Origin: Bolinopsis microptera
Taxonomy: Eukaryota; Ctenophora; Tentaculata; Lobata; Bolinopsidae
Assembly (NCBI RefSeq): GCF_026151205.1
Contig: NC_087080.1
Location: 17,211,337 to 17,275,336, forward strand
Direction: 5' to 3'
Length of the DNA stretch: 64,000 bases
Shown here piece by piece: positions 1 to 11,360 of this stretch. The notes under the pieces are model-generated. The model was given only the letters and a program-made list of their open reading frames with translations. It ran no database searches and was not told the origin of the DNA. The position numbers were made by a program, and so were the translations under genes. The stretch's first letter is position 1, and each line of letters begins with the position of its first letter.

Positions 1-99
1 TGGAGGATACGTGGAAATGGGAGCCCGATGATAGACCCACCTTTGCTGAAATAACACAACGTCTCGAGAACATGTTCATCACATCCTCTGTCGAAGAAG
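1..99 (+). CDS. ABL1-like: Abl-type tyrosine kinase, exon with end of kinase domain (partial at left edge)
   Basis: Codons from position 3 read the last part of a protein tyrosine kinase C-lobe: a W-x-W-x-P-x-D-R-P-T-F-A-E-I block followed by L-E-N-M-F. Among animal kinases this order (tryptophans, DRP, FAEI, then E-x-MF) is that of the Abl family, a cytoplasmic kinase that links adhesion and growth signals to actin. The exon ends at a GT donor at 100-101, leaving one base of a split codon that is completed by AA at 1133. The catalytic loop and all upstream domains lie outside the window. The Abl call rests on a short but diagnostic block together with the tail in the next two exons. Confidence 0.85.
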
Positions 100-296
100 G
101 TATTTCAACTTATTTTTGAAGTATTTGTGTCATAAGTCCAATGTTTCAGGACTTGAGGCCTAAATGTTATACTCATACCCGAATGTACTATTTTGTATCT
201 GGATTGCTTTATTTTCTGTGCATGATGTTTAAATGTTTTGCATGAGTTTTCATCCTTGTTTCAAATATTTGCATGTTATATGTATATTTTTAAAGG

Positions 297-548
297 CAGG
301 GTTCGTAGATACCGTTACACTTACATTGGTGAGCTGTCACTTGATTCGGCAGAACGCACATGATCCCTAATTTTACCCGTGATCTCTCATTTTACCCGTG
401 ATCCTTCATTTTACACATGATCTCAGGGGGGGGGGGGGGGGCAATGGCATGACATGGAATAAAATGGAGAATTACTCAAGGTTTTTCCCATTTTTCGATA
501 GAAAAAGTCTCCATTTTATGCCATTTTATGCCATTGGCGCCGAACCCC
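297..548. mobile_element. Candidate MITE in Abl intron, with G-run
   Basis: A 16-base G run (426-441) is followed by a block around AATGGCAT and ATAAAATGGAGA. The reverse complement of that block occurs at 510-548, ending in CGAACCCCC. A further GGGTTCG-like match at about 299 suggests the element may begin there. No convincing target duplication is visible, so the limits are approximate. Confidence 0.45.
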
Positions 549-931
549 CTATTTTTTAGAACACTTATCACTGCTTATAGTGATCCCTCGCTTAACAGCA
601 TTTTCACTCATTTCACCTATTCGAACATCAAATTATCAAAAGTCATGTTTAAAATCAAGCATTAATTCTATAACATCCTCCTTCAGTAGAAATAATTATC
701 CTTACAGTTTGTTATGCAAACATTATGTCCGGGAGATAAATTCATCACCCCTTCAGCTTCAGTCGCGTGGGATGATATTATGATGTACTACAAGGCATTA
801 GGCCTTATATAAAACATAATACATTGTCGATATTTCGGCTACATGCCTTTGTTATGATAGACGAACGTTGAAATTGCATTTTAATTAACAAAATCAGGTT
901 ACGCGACGCGAGACAAGATAATTGAACATGC

Positions 932-1008
932 ACTTAATGTACTTAATGTACTTAATGTACTTAATGTACTTAATGTACTTAATGTACTTAATGTACTTAA
1001 TGTACTTA
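932..1008. repeat. 9-bp tandem repeat in Abl intron
   Basis: About eight perfect copies of CTTAATGTA, ending roughly 125 bases upstream of the next Abl exon. No function is apparent. Confidence 0.9.
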
Positions 1009-1132
1009 TATTTTTCAACTGCACCGTATTTGAGCTAAATAAGTTAAATTCTGCAACTTCCCGAATTAACTTGAATAATAAACATGTCTCCGTTTCTTGT
1101 AAACCTTACCTAACCAACCTCCTTCTCCGCAG

Positions 1133-1267
1133 AAGTTCAGCGAACATTGCAGGAGGATACCACCACCACCAGTCCCGCCTCGCGGCCACTCTCGCCTAAC
1201 AAGGCTCACCGTACGGACCGGTCCAAGTCGGCACCGGTCGACCCCAGTGCGGTTAACCTGACCAAGG
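1133..1267 (+). CDS. ABL1-like: Abl-type kinase, first tail exon
   Basis: A 135-base exon between a pyrimidine-rich AG (1131-1132) and a GT (1268-1269). It completes the split codon from the previous exon and is open for 45 codons, phase 1 to phase 1. The start reads E-E-V-Q-R-T-L-Q-E, matching the acidic helix just after the Abl kinase domain. It continues into a Ser/Thr/Pro-rich stretch with an S-P-x-K site and R-S-K-S-A-P. No domain is present; this is linker of the kind that carries SH3-binding and phosphorylation sites in Abl. A 135-base exon that is open and phase-matched on both sides is unlikely by chance. Confidence 0.85.
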
Positions 1268-1311
1268 GTAGGTGGCACTACTTTACCTTGTTAAATAATA
1301 CATTAGTAATA

Positions 1312-1730
1312 GGGGGGGGGGGGGGGCCAACGCCCAACGCCCCAAAAGGCCCCCTAGAAATCGGGGCCTTTTGGGGCCTTATGACCCTGACCACTATTTG
1401 ATAGTGTTTATGGACCATAATCTCCATGTAAATACACTCAAATAAACATAAAAGTACTGTGCAAGTAGTCAGATAATATCATTAAAGCACTTAGCATATA
1501 TCAAACTTGATGAAATTATTACTGGCCAAATAAATCCTTCGGCTTCCTGTAATTGGCTGGTTGCACTTGTGTAATGTGGCTGTTGGAATACACCGAAGTA
1601 AAATAAGTGTCTTGATAAAAAAAAGTTAATTCTACGGCCCCAAAAGGCCCTACACATATCGAAAATCCAAAAAGGGCCCTAGAAATCGGGGCTTTTTGGG
1701 GCCTTTTGGGGCGTTGCCCCCCCCCCCCCC
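1312..1730. mobile_element. G-tract-capped DNA transposon (419 bp) in Abl intron
   Basis: The element begins with 15 G (1312-1326) followed by CAACGCCC and CCCCAAAAGGCCCC, and ends with the reverse complement and 14 C (1717-1730). It is flanked by TAATA on both sides (1307-1311 and 1731-1735), a 5-bp target duplication. It has no coding capacity. The same architecture recurs at 43376-44405. I cannot assign a superfamily. Confidence 0.7.
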
Positions 1731-2143
1731 TAATAGTTATATTTATATACGTGCTCACTGCTCAGTAATCAGTACCGTATTGGGTAATGATTATTAACCT
1801 ATTGGGTAATGATTGTGTTCATCGAAGCATCAAAGATGTATATTGTTTTGAATCCTAATTTAATGTTCCATAACGTTCAACGTTTATGCACAGGCAGTTG
1901 GATGAATTTTCATTAAGTATTAAGAGGTAAAGTTATGAGTGGTCTTCAAGCTTATCTAAATTCTTAACTCCTATTTTATATTTTTCTGAGGTTCCCTTGT
2001 TTCAAATTTGAATAAAAACACTATTTATTTTTCAGCACAATTATTGCCAGTTTTCAGCACTTCTTGTCTTCTCGATTCTGATTGGTTAATTAAAATTTAT
2101 ATAATGGAAAAATAGAAGAATTCTAACTTAACCCTTATTTCAG

Positions 2144-3297
2144 CCTCAGGCGAGAAGAGGTCAAGTTACCGCGGCATCGCAACCCCCGACAATCTCGCTA
2201 AACAGATGTCATTTGATTCGTTGCCGCCTGGACGCGGCAGCCCCAAAACCCCATACGGGGGGATGCGACAACAACAGCCCCCTGCCCCAGGACACAAGAC
2301 TCCAACCTCCTCAGGCCGCAGTACCCCTAACAAGTACAATAACTACGATCAGTACCCTCAACTCATAAACCTAGAACAACAGCCCCGACAGCTCTACAAC
2401 CCTCACCATTACCCAGGCTATGCTGGCCAACAACAGCAGCAGCAGCCATATCGCGGCCAGAGCCCCAGTAGTCACTCAAAACAGCTGCGTCATCATCTGT
2501 CACAGCAGCAGCTCCAGCAGCTACAACAGCAGCAGTTGACCCAGCAGCAACACCAGATCCAGCAGCAGATGCAGCAGAGGAAGTTGCAGCAACAGCGCTT
2601 AGCGCAGAAACAGCACCAGGAAATGTGGCTGCGGCAGCAGCAGCAGCAGATGATGCAGCAGCAGAGTCACCAGATGATGCGCTCCACACCTCCTCAACAC
2701 TCTGCACCGTATCAGCTTCAGAGCTCTGAGCTCACCAAAAACAGGTCCAACAGCGAGTGCAGTTCCAACTCTGGTTCCAGTCTCCGGTTAGACCAAGATA
2801 AAACCCCTGGAAATTCCAGTCCGCAAAGTTCGGTTTCGTCAACCTCAGGAAGCGGAACCGACCTCCTTCATGAGCTAAAAAACCGACAATCTCGGCGGTC
2901 TAACAATAAAGAAAATAACAAAGTGACTGAACCGCCACCTGGTGTTTGTCCGTCTCCAAAACTACCGCAGTCTCCAAAACTGCATCCGTCTCCCAAACCG
3001 CAACACAAAGTTCCGTCATCCCTCCCCCAATCCCTCCCCCAAAAACCCGTCATACCTTCGCTCCGGCATCAAACAAACGGCTCCTCGGCCAACTTTTGTG
3101 CCGTTAATCCTACGAGCCGGGCAAACAAGAACCGGAACAATCTTCTGGACGGAAATGATAATCTGCCCGCTCGGTCAGACAGTCCGTCCGAGGACTTCAG
3201 TTTCGAAACCATCTTACTGAGGGCCAAGGGACACGACAAGAAAACCAATACGTTACCAAAGCCGGTCCCGCCACCAAAGCCAAAAATAAATCTGTGA
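2144..3297 (+). CDS. ABL1-like: Abl-type kinase, last coding exon (Q-rich and proline-rich tail)
   Basis: Begins after a TTTCAG acceptor (2141-2143), completes the split codon and stays open for 384 codons to the TGA at 3295-3297. The start has Y-R-G-I-A-T-P-D-N-L. A glutamine-rich low-complexity segment (about 2420-2680, mostly CAG/CAA codons) follows. Then come a Ser-rich stretch, several P-S-P-K sites and a final P-K-P-V-P-P-P-K-P-K, likely SH3 ligands. The tail after the kinase domain is about 430 residues. I see none of the C-terminal four-helix F-actin-binding domain expected in animal Abl, so this isoform may lack it. The reading frame is intact. Alanine-rich frames on the opposite strand are shadows of the CAG repeats. 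Confidence 0.85.
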
Positions 3298-4269
3298 GGC
3301 TGCCATGGGTCCTAATTTCTTGTTATTTAAGTTCTGTGAAGTGTTGCCCTGTCGTAATGAAGGTCAGCTGCTTTGTCCGCCTCAAATCCTGTTTCCCATA
3401 ATTTATCCGACATTTTTACCTCATTTCCAACCACGAGAAGTAATAATGCTTGAAGGTAATTTTTTATGAAAGTTGAAGATATTGTGATGAGAAGAATCTG
3501 TAAAATTAATCTGCGGACTGGGATACATCTTGCTATATATTCAGAACGTTTGTTAATCTAGTGTTACCTTGATCATTGTTTTTTAAAGTTTTATAATTAT
3601 ATTTAGTTAGTAGAGCAACCTAAACAACGGGAATTTATAAAAACTTTAAATTTACTCAGAATAGGGAAGTAAACGCAAACTTATATTTGATCATATTATA
3701 TAGACTATAAAAGGAAGTTAGTTAAGACCCTTATTCTTCTGATTCTGTTTGTTAAGGCCATGTTTTTAACGGCCGACGTGTAAAGAATGGTAAAAATTCT
3801 CTTAGGGATTAAACAATGTTAGGATATTGAACTAACGTCGGAACCGTCTTATTGATAAAGTTAGTTTTATGTGCTGTACTCGTAGTTATGGCGCTGTTTT
3901 TGTGGCGTTTAATCCCGATCTCATGAATTATGTCACGGCGACTGAGTAATTTTCTTTTATGTTTTTTATTCAATTCACCAAGTTTACGTTTAAATCTTGG
4001 ATGCAATGATTAAAGCACTGATTGAATTCACCATTCATTTGACATCGTAATATAAATATTGTTAAATTGAATTATATAAGTTGAAATCTGAATTAGTGTA
4101 GTTTTGAAACGGCCGTTGAAGACGCACATTTTTAATCGTAAGTCAGTTATACTTGTAAGAACACGAAATCGTCCATATAATTTTAGTATGGTTTTAAATA
4201 GTAATACTATTTTGATTGTTCATTTCAGTCTCTGCTACGAGTTATGACCTACTCGAATTATTGGCTCTT
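3298..4269. other. Abl 3' UTR and downstream intergenic DNA
   Basis: AT-rich DNA without a supported gene. It presumably contains the 3' UTR of the Abl-type gene. I cannot place the polyadenylation site; one AATAAA-containing stretch lies further downstream near 4724. Confidence 0.4.
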
Positions 4270-4622
4270 ACTAATTCGCTCGCCCAAAAATTTCACGTGA
4301 CTTTGGTTTTTATAGTTTTGCAGCCGTACAAAACGGTTTTACATAAACCCTCATCCCAACCCTAACCCTAACCATAACCCCGAAGCTATCCATAACCCTT
4401 ACTACAATCCTAACCCGAGCCCTAAACAATCGAATTCATTTTTTACTAGCCTGTCACGTGACCAAAACGGTTTTTGCCCATAACTCTCCAGGGAAGTATT
4501 TTTACCCTACGTCATGGGGGGTGATTCGGAATCAGCGTCCAAAAATGCACCGATTTTGATCAATTTCATACCCAAAGGGCCTTTTCACAAGAATTTTTTA
4601 AAATTTGGGCGAGCGATTTAGT
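4270..4622. mobile_element. Candidate MITE with internal telomere-like tract
   Basis: The terminal inverted repeats share ACTAA-TCGCTCGCCCAAA (left at 4270, right reverse-complemented ending 4622). The interior contains a degenerate run of AACCCTAACCCTAACC-type units at about 4345-4425 and a CACGTGAC motif near both ends. A target duplication is not clear. Confidence 0.55.
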
Positions 4623-5163
4623 ATGTAGTAGGAGCGCGAATTATTAGCTAATAATGATACATTGGAATGTTTCTATACTGACGATGTTTACCCTTCATGC
4701 ACAGCTTTATGAAAAAAGCTGCAATAAATAATCGGACACGTTAAATGTTTTTAGGGTAGAACATCAGCGTTCTGCAAGAGCATATTACCCATATTAAGTT
4801 TTTCCCTCGTCGGTACTATGATAATCTGTGTAACCGATAGCTTGATAAATGATAATTTTAGTTGAGCACGACCGAAGTTGACCAATAGTCATTTTACTAG
4901 AGTAGTTTTAAAAGATAACTGGCTTGAAGTTCATGATTTTAATTTCTTACAAAATACCGGTTTATTGTAACTATTACTAACGTGGTTTTGTTCTGTATAT
5001 ATTTTAATTAATGAATAGAATTACTGGTCTAATTTGTCCTGTGATTAAGTAATATTAAGTAATAAAGTTCTTTGTCAAATCATCAGCCATACAAGACATA
5101 AATCAGCCATACAAGACATAAAAGTAGAATTGACCAAGCGCCGTGATTCTCGCATTTGCCACG
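4623..5163. other. Intergenic, nothing recognised
   Basis: AT-rich sequence with no supported ORF or repeat other than a short duplication of CAGCCATACAAGACATAAA near 5085-5120. Confidence 0.4.
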
Positions 5164-5720
5164 TAGTCTATGTAATAAGCGCCATGAGTTGGCACAGAAT
5201 GTCTCTGATTTTGATAAATTTGGTACCAAAAGTTGCCTTTAACTGTGAATAATGAAAATTCACCGTGTAGCACGATTCGTTGAGATGTATGTGGGCCTCC
5301 TGTGCATTGCAAAAGTGTATTATGGACGAAAAATGGTTAATTTATTGCTTAAAATGCCTATAACTCCTAAAATATTGAATATTTTGAAATAATTCTTACA
5401 GAATCGTAATGAGCTTAATCAGACGCAACTTTTGATACCAAAATTATAATATTTAAAAACTTTTGAAAAAAAATTCCTTTAAATCTTAAAATATTAGTAC
5501 TAAAAGTTTCGTCTCGATGAGCTGATTACGATACCATAATAACTATGTGATAATAATTTATAATGTGAAAGTTATAGGACAAAAACTAAAAATTTGCGCG
5601 AAAAAAGCACGCGCGGCGAACAAGCGCCGTGTACATTTTTTCCGAAAATTGCTACACGGTGGATTTATTTTATTCACATTTTTAGACAACTTTTGGTACC
5701 AAATTTATCGAATTAAGTAC
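5164..5720 (+). mobile_element. MITE family M1, copy A (right end replaced)
   Basis: Begins with TAGTC..TGTAATAAGCGCC and continues with GATAAATTTGGTACCAAAA, the same end as the complete copy at 54563-55228 (opposite orientation). Homology runs to about 5710, where the second terminus should be. Instead an unrelated sequence shared with 11590-11922 follows. The family is AT-rich and non-coding. Confidence 0.7.
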
Positions 5721-6023
5721 AATGGAATATATTTACCGGGTCCGTTTCACAAATCATGAAGGTTATGGAGATACAAATGGTCTCGGAACATGTGCAACAA
5801 AAATGTTGTTATGCCAATATATCAAAGCCACGAATGACAAAGCCGCGCACTCGTGCGCGGCAGGGCTACAACGTGAAACAAATAATTATGGACTATTTAT
5901 TTATAAAATTTAAACATTTATGAAACGAGTCAGTCGAGGAAATATATTTTTGAATAACGTTCTGCTCTAGAATTTTTATTTAAAGTTTGAATTGCGCTGA
6001 TAAAAATGTATGATTGAGACGAA
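5462..6023 (+). repeat. 562-bp direct repeat, left copy
   Basis: Nearly identical to 11361-11922: I count only a handful of differences over about 562 bases. It starts inside the M1 MITE and continues through a segment with the palindromic GCCGCGCACTCGTGCGCGGC to GATTGAGACGAAT. The two copies bracket a 5.3-kb interval that holds the LINE at 6342-11320. Short ORFs in it are identical in both copies but resemble no known protein. Confidence 0.85.
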
Positions 6024-6341
6024 TCTTCGAGTAGTTCACTACTTTGTAGCGCGATGCACTACTGGGTCGCGCGCGCATCAAATAATGCTTCTCGCAACCA
6101 CCTTCGGTAGATCGGCGAGATGCACCACTGTGCCTCACCGAGCTGCGAAGGATTGACATCGTGAATCAATTCACTACTATATAGTAAAAAGCTTATTTTA
6201 CATTTCGTTAGCATATCCAATATTCATGAGTTTATTATCGGATGTTTAAGTTTAACTATGTTTATTATGATATCATTATTCATTTTAATATGGCAATAAA
6301 ATTTAAATTTTGTTTTACTTAAATTTTGTTTTACTTTTTAC
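6024..6341. other. No feature recognised between repeat and LINE
   Basis: About 320 bases with no supported gene. TTTTGTTTTACTTAAATT is duplicated just before the truncated LINE start. Confidence 0.4.
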
Positions 6342-7540
6342 CAAAATGTCCAAGGTCTTATTCCTTTCAGTAACCTAAGCTCCTCCCATCCCCTTCTTGA
6401 TGGTAATAAGATTTCAGAACTTCAATCCTTTGCTAACATAGAGCAGCCTGACATAATTGCCCTAAATGAGACTTGGCTCAAAAAGTCTATTTCTAGCAAC
6501 GAAATCTTTCCTTCTTCTCAATATGAAATCTTCCGCAACGACCGCACGAGAAAGACTCATCCTCAAGATCCTAATAACCCTAAAAAGTTTAGGGAAAATG
6601 GAGGTGGTGTTCTTTTGGCTGTTCGGTCTGATCTCGACGCCACTACAACCCGACTACCAGTTAGCCTAGGTGCAGAAATGCTTGCCGTTAAAATTGCTTT
6701 TCCTAACAAAGAGAGTATTGTAATCTGTACTTGTTATAGAGTAGGAACTCTTGGGTTACCTAATCATGATGTCATAGTTAGTTATATTCGCAAGCTAGTT
6801 TCCAAAAAGAATCCCCCTAAAATCTATGTTATTGGTGATTTTAATCTCCCCCATACAGACTGGCTATCTTCATCCAGTACCGTACCTATTGAGCAATCCT
6901 TCATAGATTCTTTCAGTGATCTTTCTCTCTCCCAGTTGATCACATCACCCACCCATAAAAGTGGTAATACATTAGACATTCTTCTCAGTAATTATGATAA
7001 CACAATCGATAACTTGAATGTCTGTGATCCTCATTCCGTGTGCAAATCTGATCATTCTCCTGTCACTTTTTCAATTAAAAGCTCCTTTTCCCGTAAGAAA
7101 ACTCCTAAACGTAAAATCTATAATTTTAAGAAAGCAAACTGGGACATGATTAATCGTGAATTATGCTCGATTAATTGGCAAGTCCTAGAATGCCTAGATC
7201 CTGATTCGTCTTGGAAGTTAGTTAAAGACTGCATTATGAATTTAGTTGATATACATATTCCTAAAGTAACTATTAAATCAGAGTTCCAACCCCCGTGGTT
7301 CGATAGTGAACTTTTTTCTTCATGCCGTAAAAAAGATAGACTCAGAGCTAAATTCAAAATTTCTGGTTCTATTTCTGATGAGTTAAAGTTTGTTACTAGC
7401 CGTAAAGATTTTAAGAGGCTCTCATCAGCCAAAATAAGAGATAATCTTTTTAATAGTGATGATCCAGCGCTTATAACTAAGAAGTTTTGGTCACATGTTA
7501 AGTATAAATCTAACTCTTGCCGTATTTCTAATTGTGTTAG
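6342..7540 (+). pseudogene. LINE ORF2, endonuclease half
   Basis: The open frame has no ATG at its left end because the element is truncated. Endonuclease landmarks in order: N-L-S-S near 6372; I-I-A-L-N-E-T-W-L near 6455; G-G-G-V-L-L-A-V near 6600; catalytic G-D-F-N at about 6834; a D-I-L-L-S block near 6976; and S-D-H-S-P-V near 7048. A basic linker follows and the frame is cut by the DNA transposon whose TTAG target duplication is at 7537-7540. Frame is retained across the junction with 9149, so the insertion hit a coding frame that was still open. Confidence 0.85.
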
Positions 7541-9148
7541 GGGCAATTCCACCGTGACGGACACCACAATTATGCCATTTTTAAAAGTTCAAACGAATGT
7601 TGTGCTCAGGATGTTGCTTCTTTATCAGCTTAAACTATTTATTAGTCCAAATTTCACCTTTCTATAGGTTGTGTGAAAATTTCAGACCCCTACCATTATT
7701 ACTTTCTGAGATAGCACCCCTGTGACGGACGCGACTTAAATATGACACTTTTTTTGGGTGTCTACTCAGAAGGTACCCAAATCTATCTCAAAACGTTATC
7801 TATTATCTCTAATTTGGACATGCAGTGATAGAAAAAGGTTTAGGGATTTCTGAGATACCATTTTTTTGGAGATTGCTCAGTTTTTGTTTGCGTGGCGCCA
7901 TTTTCAAATTGTGACGGACGTGACTGTGACGGACACACGTTTTTTTTCAATTTCTCCAAATCTTCTATTTGACACTTTTATCTTGTTCAGTGACCTTCAT
8001 TCTATATTAATGCCAATTTTTAGGCCGCTAGTACTTCCACGAGGTCTGCAATAGCCAAAATCGTCCATTTTGGGCATACACTAGGGTATCAATCTAGGGG
8101 CAGCAATTATTTCTCTACTTGAACAAATTTATAACTCTGGTAAAACATTCATCTCTGTTCAACACATCACACTGTTGAGACCATCTCCCAAAAGTTTCAT
8201 TACTTTAGTGTTTAAAATGTGGAAGATATTGAATTTTTACTTCAAAAATATGCGAAAATAGGGTAAAGTCCATTTTTTGTGCCTTTTACCCCTGAAAAAG
8301 GTCAAGGCAAATAAAATGGCAAAACTCAGTAAATTTAATTATTGAATTGCATATGATGTTATTTGATAGTCTAGTCAACACTCAACATAGTCAAACCTTA
8401 TTTGACTTCAATTTGTCTTGGTTTTAGTCAAAATAATGGAAATATGGATAAAAATGGCTAAAAGTGAGCCGTATGCCCATATATGGGCATATACAAAATT
8501 ATACATAACTCAGTCATTTTCTGTCCAATTTTCGATTTGACAACATCGTTTTGTTAAGGACGGTCTCAGCTTTAACAAAAATGCATTTAAAGTCTGTTAA
8601 AAGATTTTTTGGAGCATTTTCAAAAAAATGTGACGGACGCGACAAGTTGGGACCCCCCTTCCAAAATTTTTTTCTTAAAAGATACAAGCCTGATAATTTC
8701 TACGGTACTCCCTTACCTTCAGAAGAGATAGGTTACAGTGGATTTTTGAATATAAATAGCACTATGTGGCTCTGAAAAAACTTTTTTGCTTAATTTTGTG
8801 ACGGACGCGACACCATCTTTGTGGAAATTTTTTAGAAAAAGTATTTGAGTAACGGTTTTGAAACTTTGCATAGCTCTTATTCTTATGCCTATGCTTAAGT
8901 GTGTGGAATTTCATAGAGAAATATTGCTGCATACCCAAACTATGGCCCTTTGAAAATTTGAATGATTTTTTTCATTTCCGAGTAGTGTTCCTTTGAATGA
9001 AAAAAATCAAAAGTTAATGCAATATGAAACAAAAAACTTTTGTTGACCTGTAAGGTTAAGAGTCTAACGAACATATTTTAACCAAAATTAGGTGCCTATC
9101 TTAACATTTTTCATTTTCACCAAGTGGAACCTTACCGTGGAATTGCCC
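7541..9148. mobile_element. Non-autonomous DNA transposon, 1608 bp, 4-bp TSD TTAG
   Basis: The ends are GGGCAATTCCAC and its reverse complement GTGGAATTGCCC, flanked by TTAG at 7537-7540 and 9149-9152. The motif TGTGACGGAC (often followed by GCGAC) occurs at least six times: near 7553, 7721, 7912, 7926, 8630 and 8799. No transposase ORF is present. A 4-bp duplication with GGG-starting ends narrows the superfamily but does not settle it. Small ORFs inside are not supported. Confidence 0.8.
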
Positions 9149-10143
9149 TTAGTTATTCTGGACAGCTTCGGTTCAAACCCAAAGATCAAGCTGAACTTTT
9201 CAATTCTTTCTTTTATAACCAGTTTTCGGATCCTTCACTTTATGACACTGACATCTCCTATGTCAATGATGTTGATTTTGATATTGACTTCGATCATCGG
9301 GATGTTCGTAAGCTTCTTTCAAATATTAATTCAAATAAAGCCCAGGGACCAGATGGCATACACGGTAAAATTCTAAAAAATTGTTCCGTAGGTTTAGCTT
9401 ACCCTCTAACATGCATTTTTCGTGGATCCTACAACAGCGGAGCCTACATTCCACAAGAATGGAAACTTGCAAATGTTGTCCCAATATTTAAGAAAGGTAA
9501 GAAAAGTGAGGTTGAAAACTATAGACCAATATCCCTTACTTGTTTAGTCATGAAAGTTTTTGAGCGCATTGTTAAACGTAAACTGCTTTCTTTGACAAGT
9601 ACCCTTCTTGATCCCAGGCAGCATGGTTTTCTAGAGCACAAGTCATGCACAACCAATATGGTTGACTTTTGTGATAGCCTGGCATTGTCTCTTAACGAAA
9701 ACATTATCAATCATGTTGTGTATTTTGATTTTGCTAAGGCATTTGATTCTGTAAATCATGATATCCTTCTTCATAAGCTAAAGACCTTATATAACATTGA
9801 TGGTACACTTCTCAAATTTCTTACCAATTACCTTCAAGGCCGTTACCAAAGAGTGGTTATTGGTAATGAGATGCCATCTACCCTCTCAGTTAATTCTGGT
9901 GTCCCCCAGGGCTCTATCCTTGGTCCCTTACTTTTTGTATTGTTTATCAATGATATTCCTCTTGGCCTTTCGGATAATACTGATATTGTTTTGTATGCCG
10001 ATGATACAAAAATCTGGCGTAAAATACATTCATCTTCTGATAATACCAATTTACAAATGGATATAGACTATCTCTCTGACTGGGCACTTAGAAACAAAAT
10101 GCGATTCCATCCAGCAAAATGTAAAGTGCTTATTGTTTCAGGA
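9149..10143 (+). pseudogene. LINE ORF2, reverse transcriptase half
   Basis: Resumes the LINE frame. Reverse transcriptase blocks in order: P-K-D-Q-A-E-L-F-N near 9180; N-K-A-Q-G-P-D-G-I near 9336; W-K-L-A-N-V-V-P-I-F-K-K-G near 9460; N-Y-R-P-I-S-L-T near 9520; catalytic F-D-F-A-K-A-F-D near 9724; G-V-P-Q-G-S-I-L-G near 9900; and Y-A-D-D near 9990. The catalytic aspartates are all present. The frame is lost at about 10138-10144 by a one-base indel and continues in another frame. Confidence 0.85.
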
Positions 10144-10892
10144 AACCATCTTTATCTCCTCCATTCGCATATAATCTTGATGGCTCTCCTCTTGTGTATG
10201 TAGAGTTAGAAAAAGATCTTGGAGTCGATGTTACTCCTAAGCTAAGTTGGAATAGTCAGTGCGACAGAATTTATACTAAGGCCTGCCAACAACTTGGTAT
10301 GGTCAGAAGAGATGGCCATATTGTCATTGATCTGAAACGTCGCCGGGCGCTTTACCTCTCCCTAGTTCGTAGCCAATTCGAAAATTGTTCCATAATCTGG
10401 CGCCCTTGTAATAAATCACTTAGTGATAAATTAGAAAGTCTCCAAAAGAGAGCTATTAAATGGATTCTGTCTGAAGAGGGCCGCAGTTATCCACCTGAGC
10501 AATATGTCAAAAAGTGCAAGCTTGTCGACATTCTCCCTTTGTCTCAAAAGTTTGACTTGAATGATCTTATTTTTTTCCACAAAGTTCTGAACAATTTAAT
10601 TCCTGTATCGCTGCCTCACTATCTATCTCTATATCAGGGCACTTCTCGACTAAGACGTTGCCACCTCGACAGTCTGTCTATTGTGTCATCAATTTTACCT
10701 AAGTTAAGTCAGAATTCACACACCTTATGTACCTCAAATAGCCCACTGGCAAAATCATTTTTCTACAGAACTCATATACTGTGGAATGGACTCCCTTTAC
10801 AGGTAAGACAGATTGTGTCTACTAGTCTTTTCAAAGCTGAGGTCACTAAGCATCTATGGAAATGTTTATTGGATAGTGAAACAACAGCCTAG
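10144..10892 (+). pseudogene. LINE ORF2, C-terminal part after frameshift
   Basis: Continuation of the reverse transcriptase ORF in the -1 frame: L-G-V-D-V-T block (thumb side of the RT), then the usual CR1-like C-terminal region with L-Q-K-R-A-I-K-W-I and a late W-N-G-L-P-L-Q-V-R near 10782. It ends at TAG 10890-10892. The downstream 400 bases are 3' UTR ending in poly-A. Confidence 0.8.
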
Positions 10893-11360
10893 CCTAGTCT
10901 CTTTGCTCCCCATATTATTATTATTTTTGTTTTATTAATTTTTTATCTACCTTCCTATACTTTCAACATCATATCACACTTCACCCGCACACCTTCTCAC
11001 ACATTAATGACCATATCAGACCTGTATCTAATGTATCTGGAATTTGACGTATTGAAATACCAATTTTGACTATATATCCACAGTTATACACCATGGATTT
11101 GTTTGTTATTAAATAGTTTTTCATAAATTTTTGGATTTAGATTAATTCGATGTAATGGGTCCAAGTTACTGCGGACATAGTTCACTATGTGTTTACCGTG
11201 TTTGGGTGCCCATCATATTTTACAGATGGGGGCGATATTTTGAACGATTCTATTTTATATTCATCTATTGCTGTACTCTGTAAAATTTGAAAAGTATTTA
11301 ATAAAAAAAAAAAAAAAAAAAAGAAAAGTTCTAAACTATTAATGGCATTTTTCAATCAAA

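Larger units (their letters stand above)
6342..11320 (+). mobile_element. CR1/Jockey-like LINE, 5'-truncated and interrupted
   Basis: A non-LTR retrotransposon carrying apurinic-type endonuclease, reverse transcriptase and C-terminal parts in order on the + strand. It ends in a run of A (about 11301-11318). ORF1 and the start of the endonuclease frame are missing, so it is 5'-truncated. A 1608-bp DNA transposon splits it at 7541-9148 and a one-base frameshift lies near 10140, so it is dead. Confidence 0.85.

Noticed and set aside
2363..2707. Alanine-rich - strand ORF
   Set aside because: Reverse reading of the CAG-rich Abl exon.
4345..4425. True telomere or chromosome end
   Set aside because: Short, degenerate and between inverted repeats in the middle of the contig.
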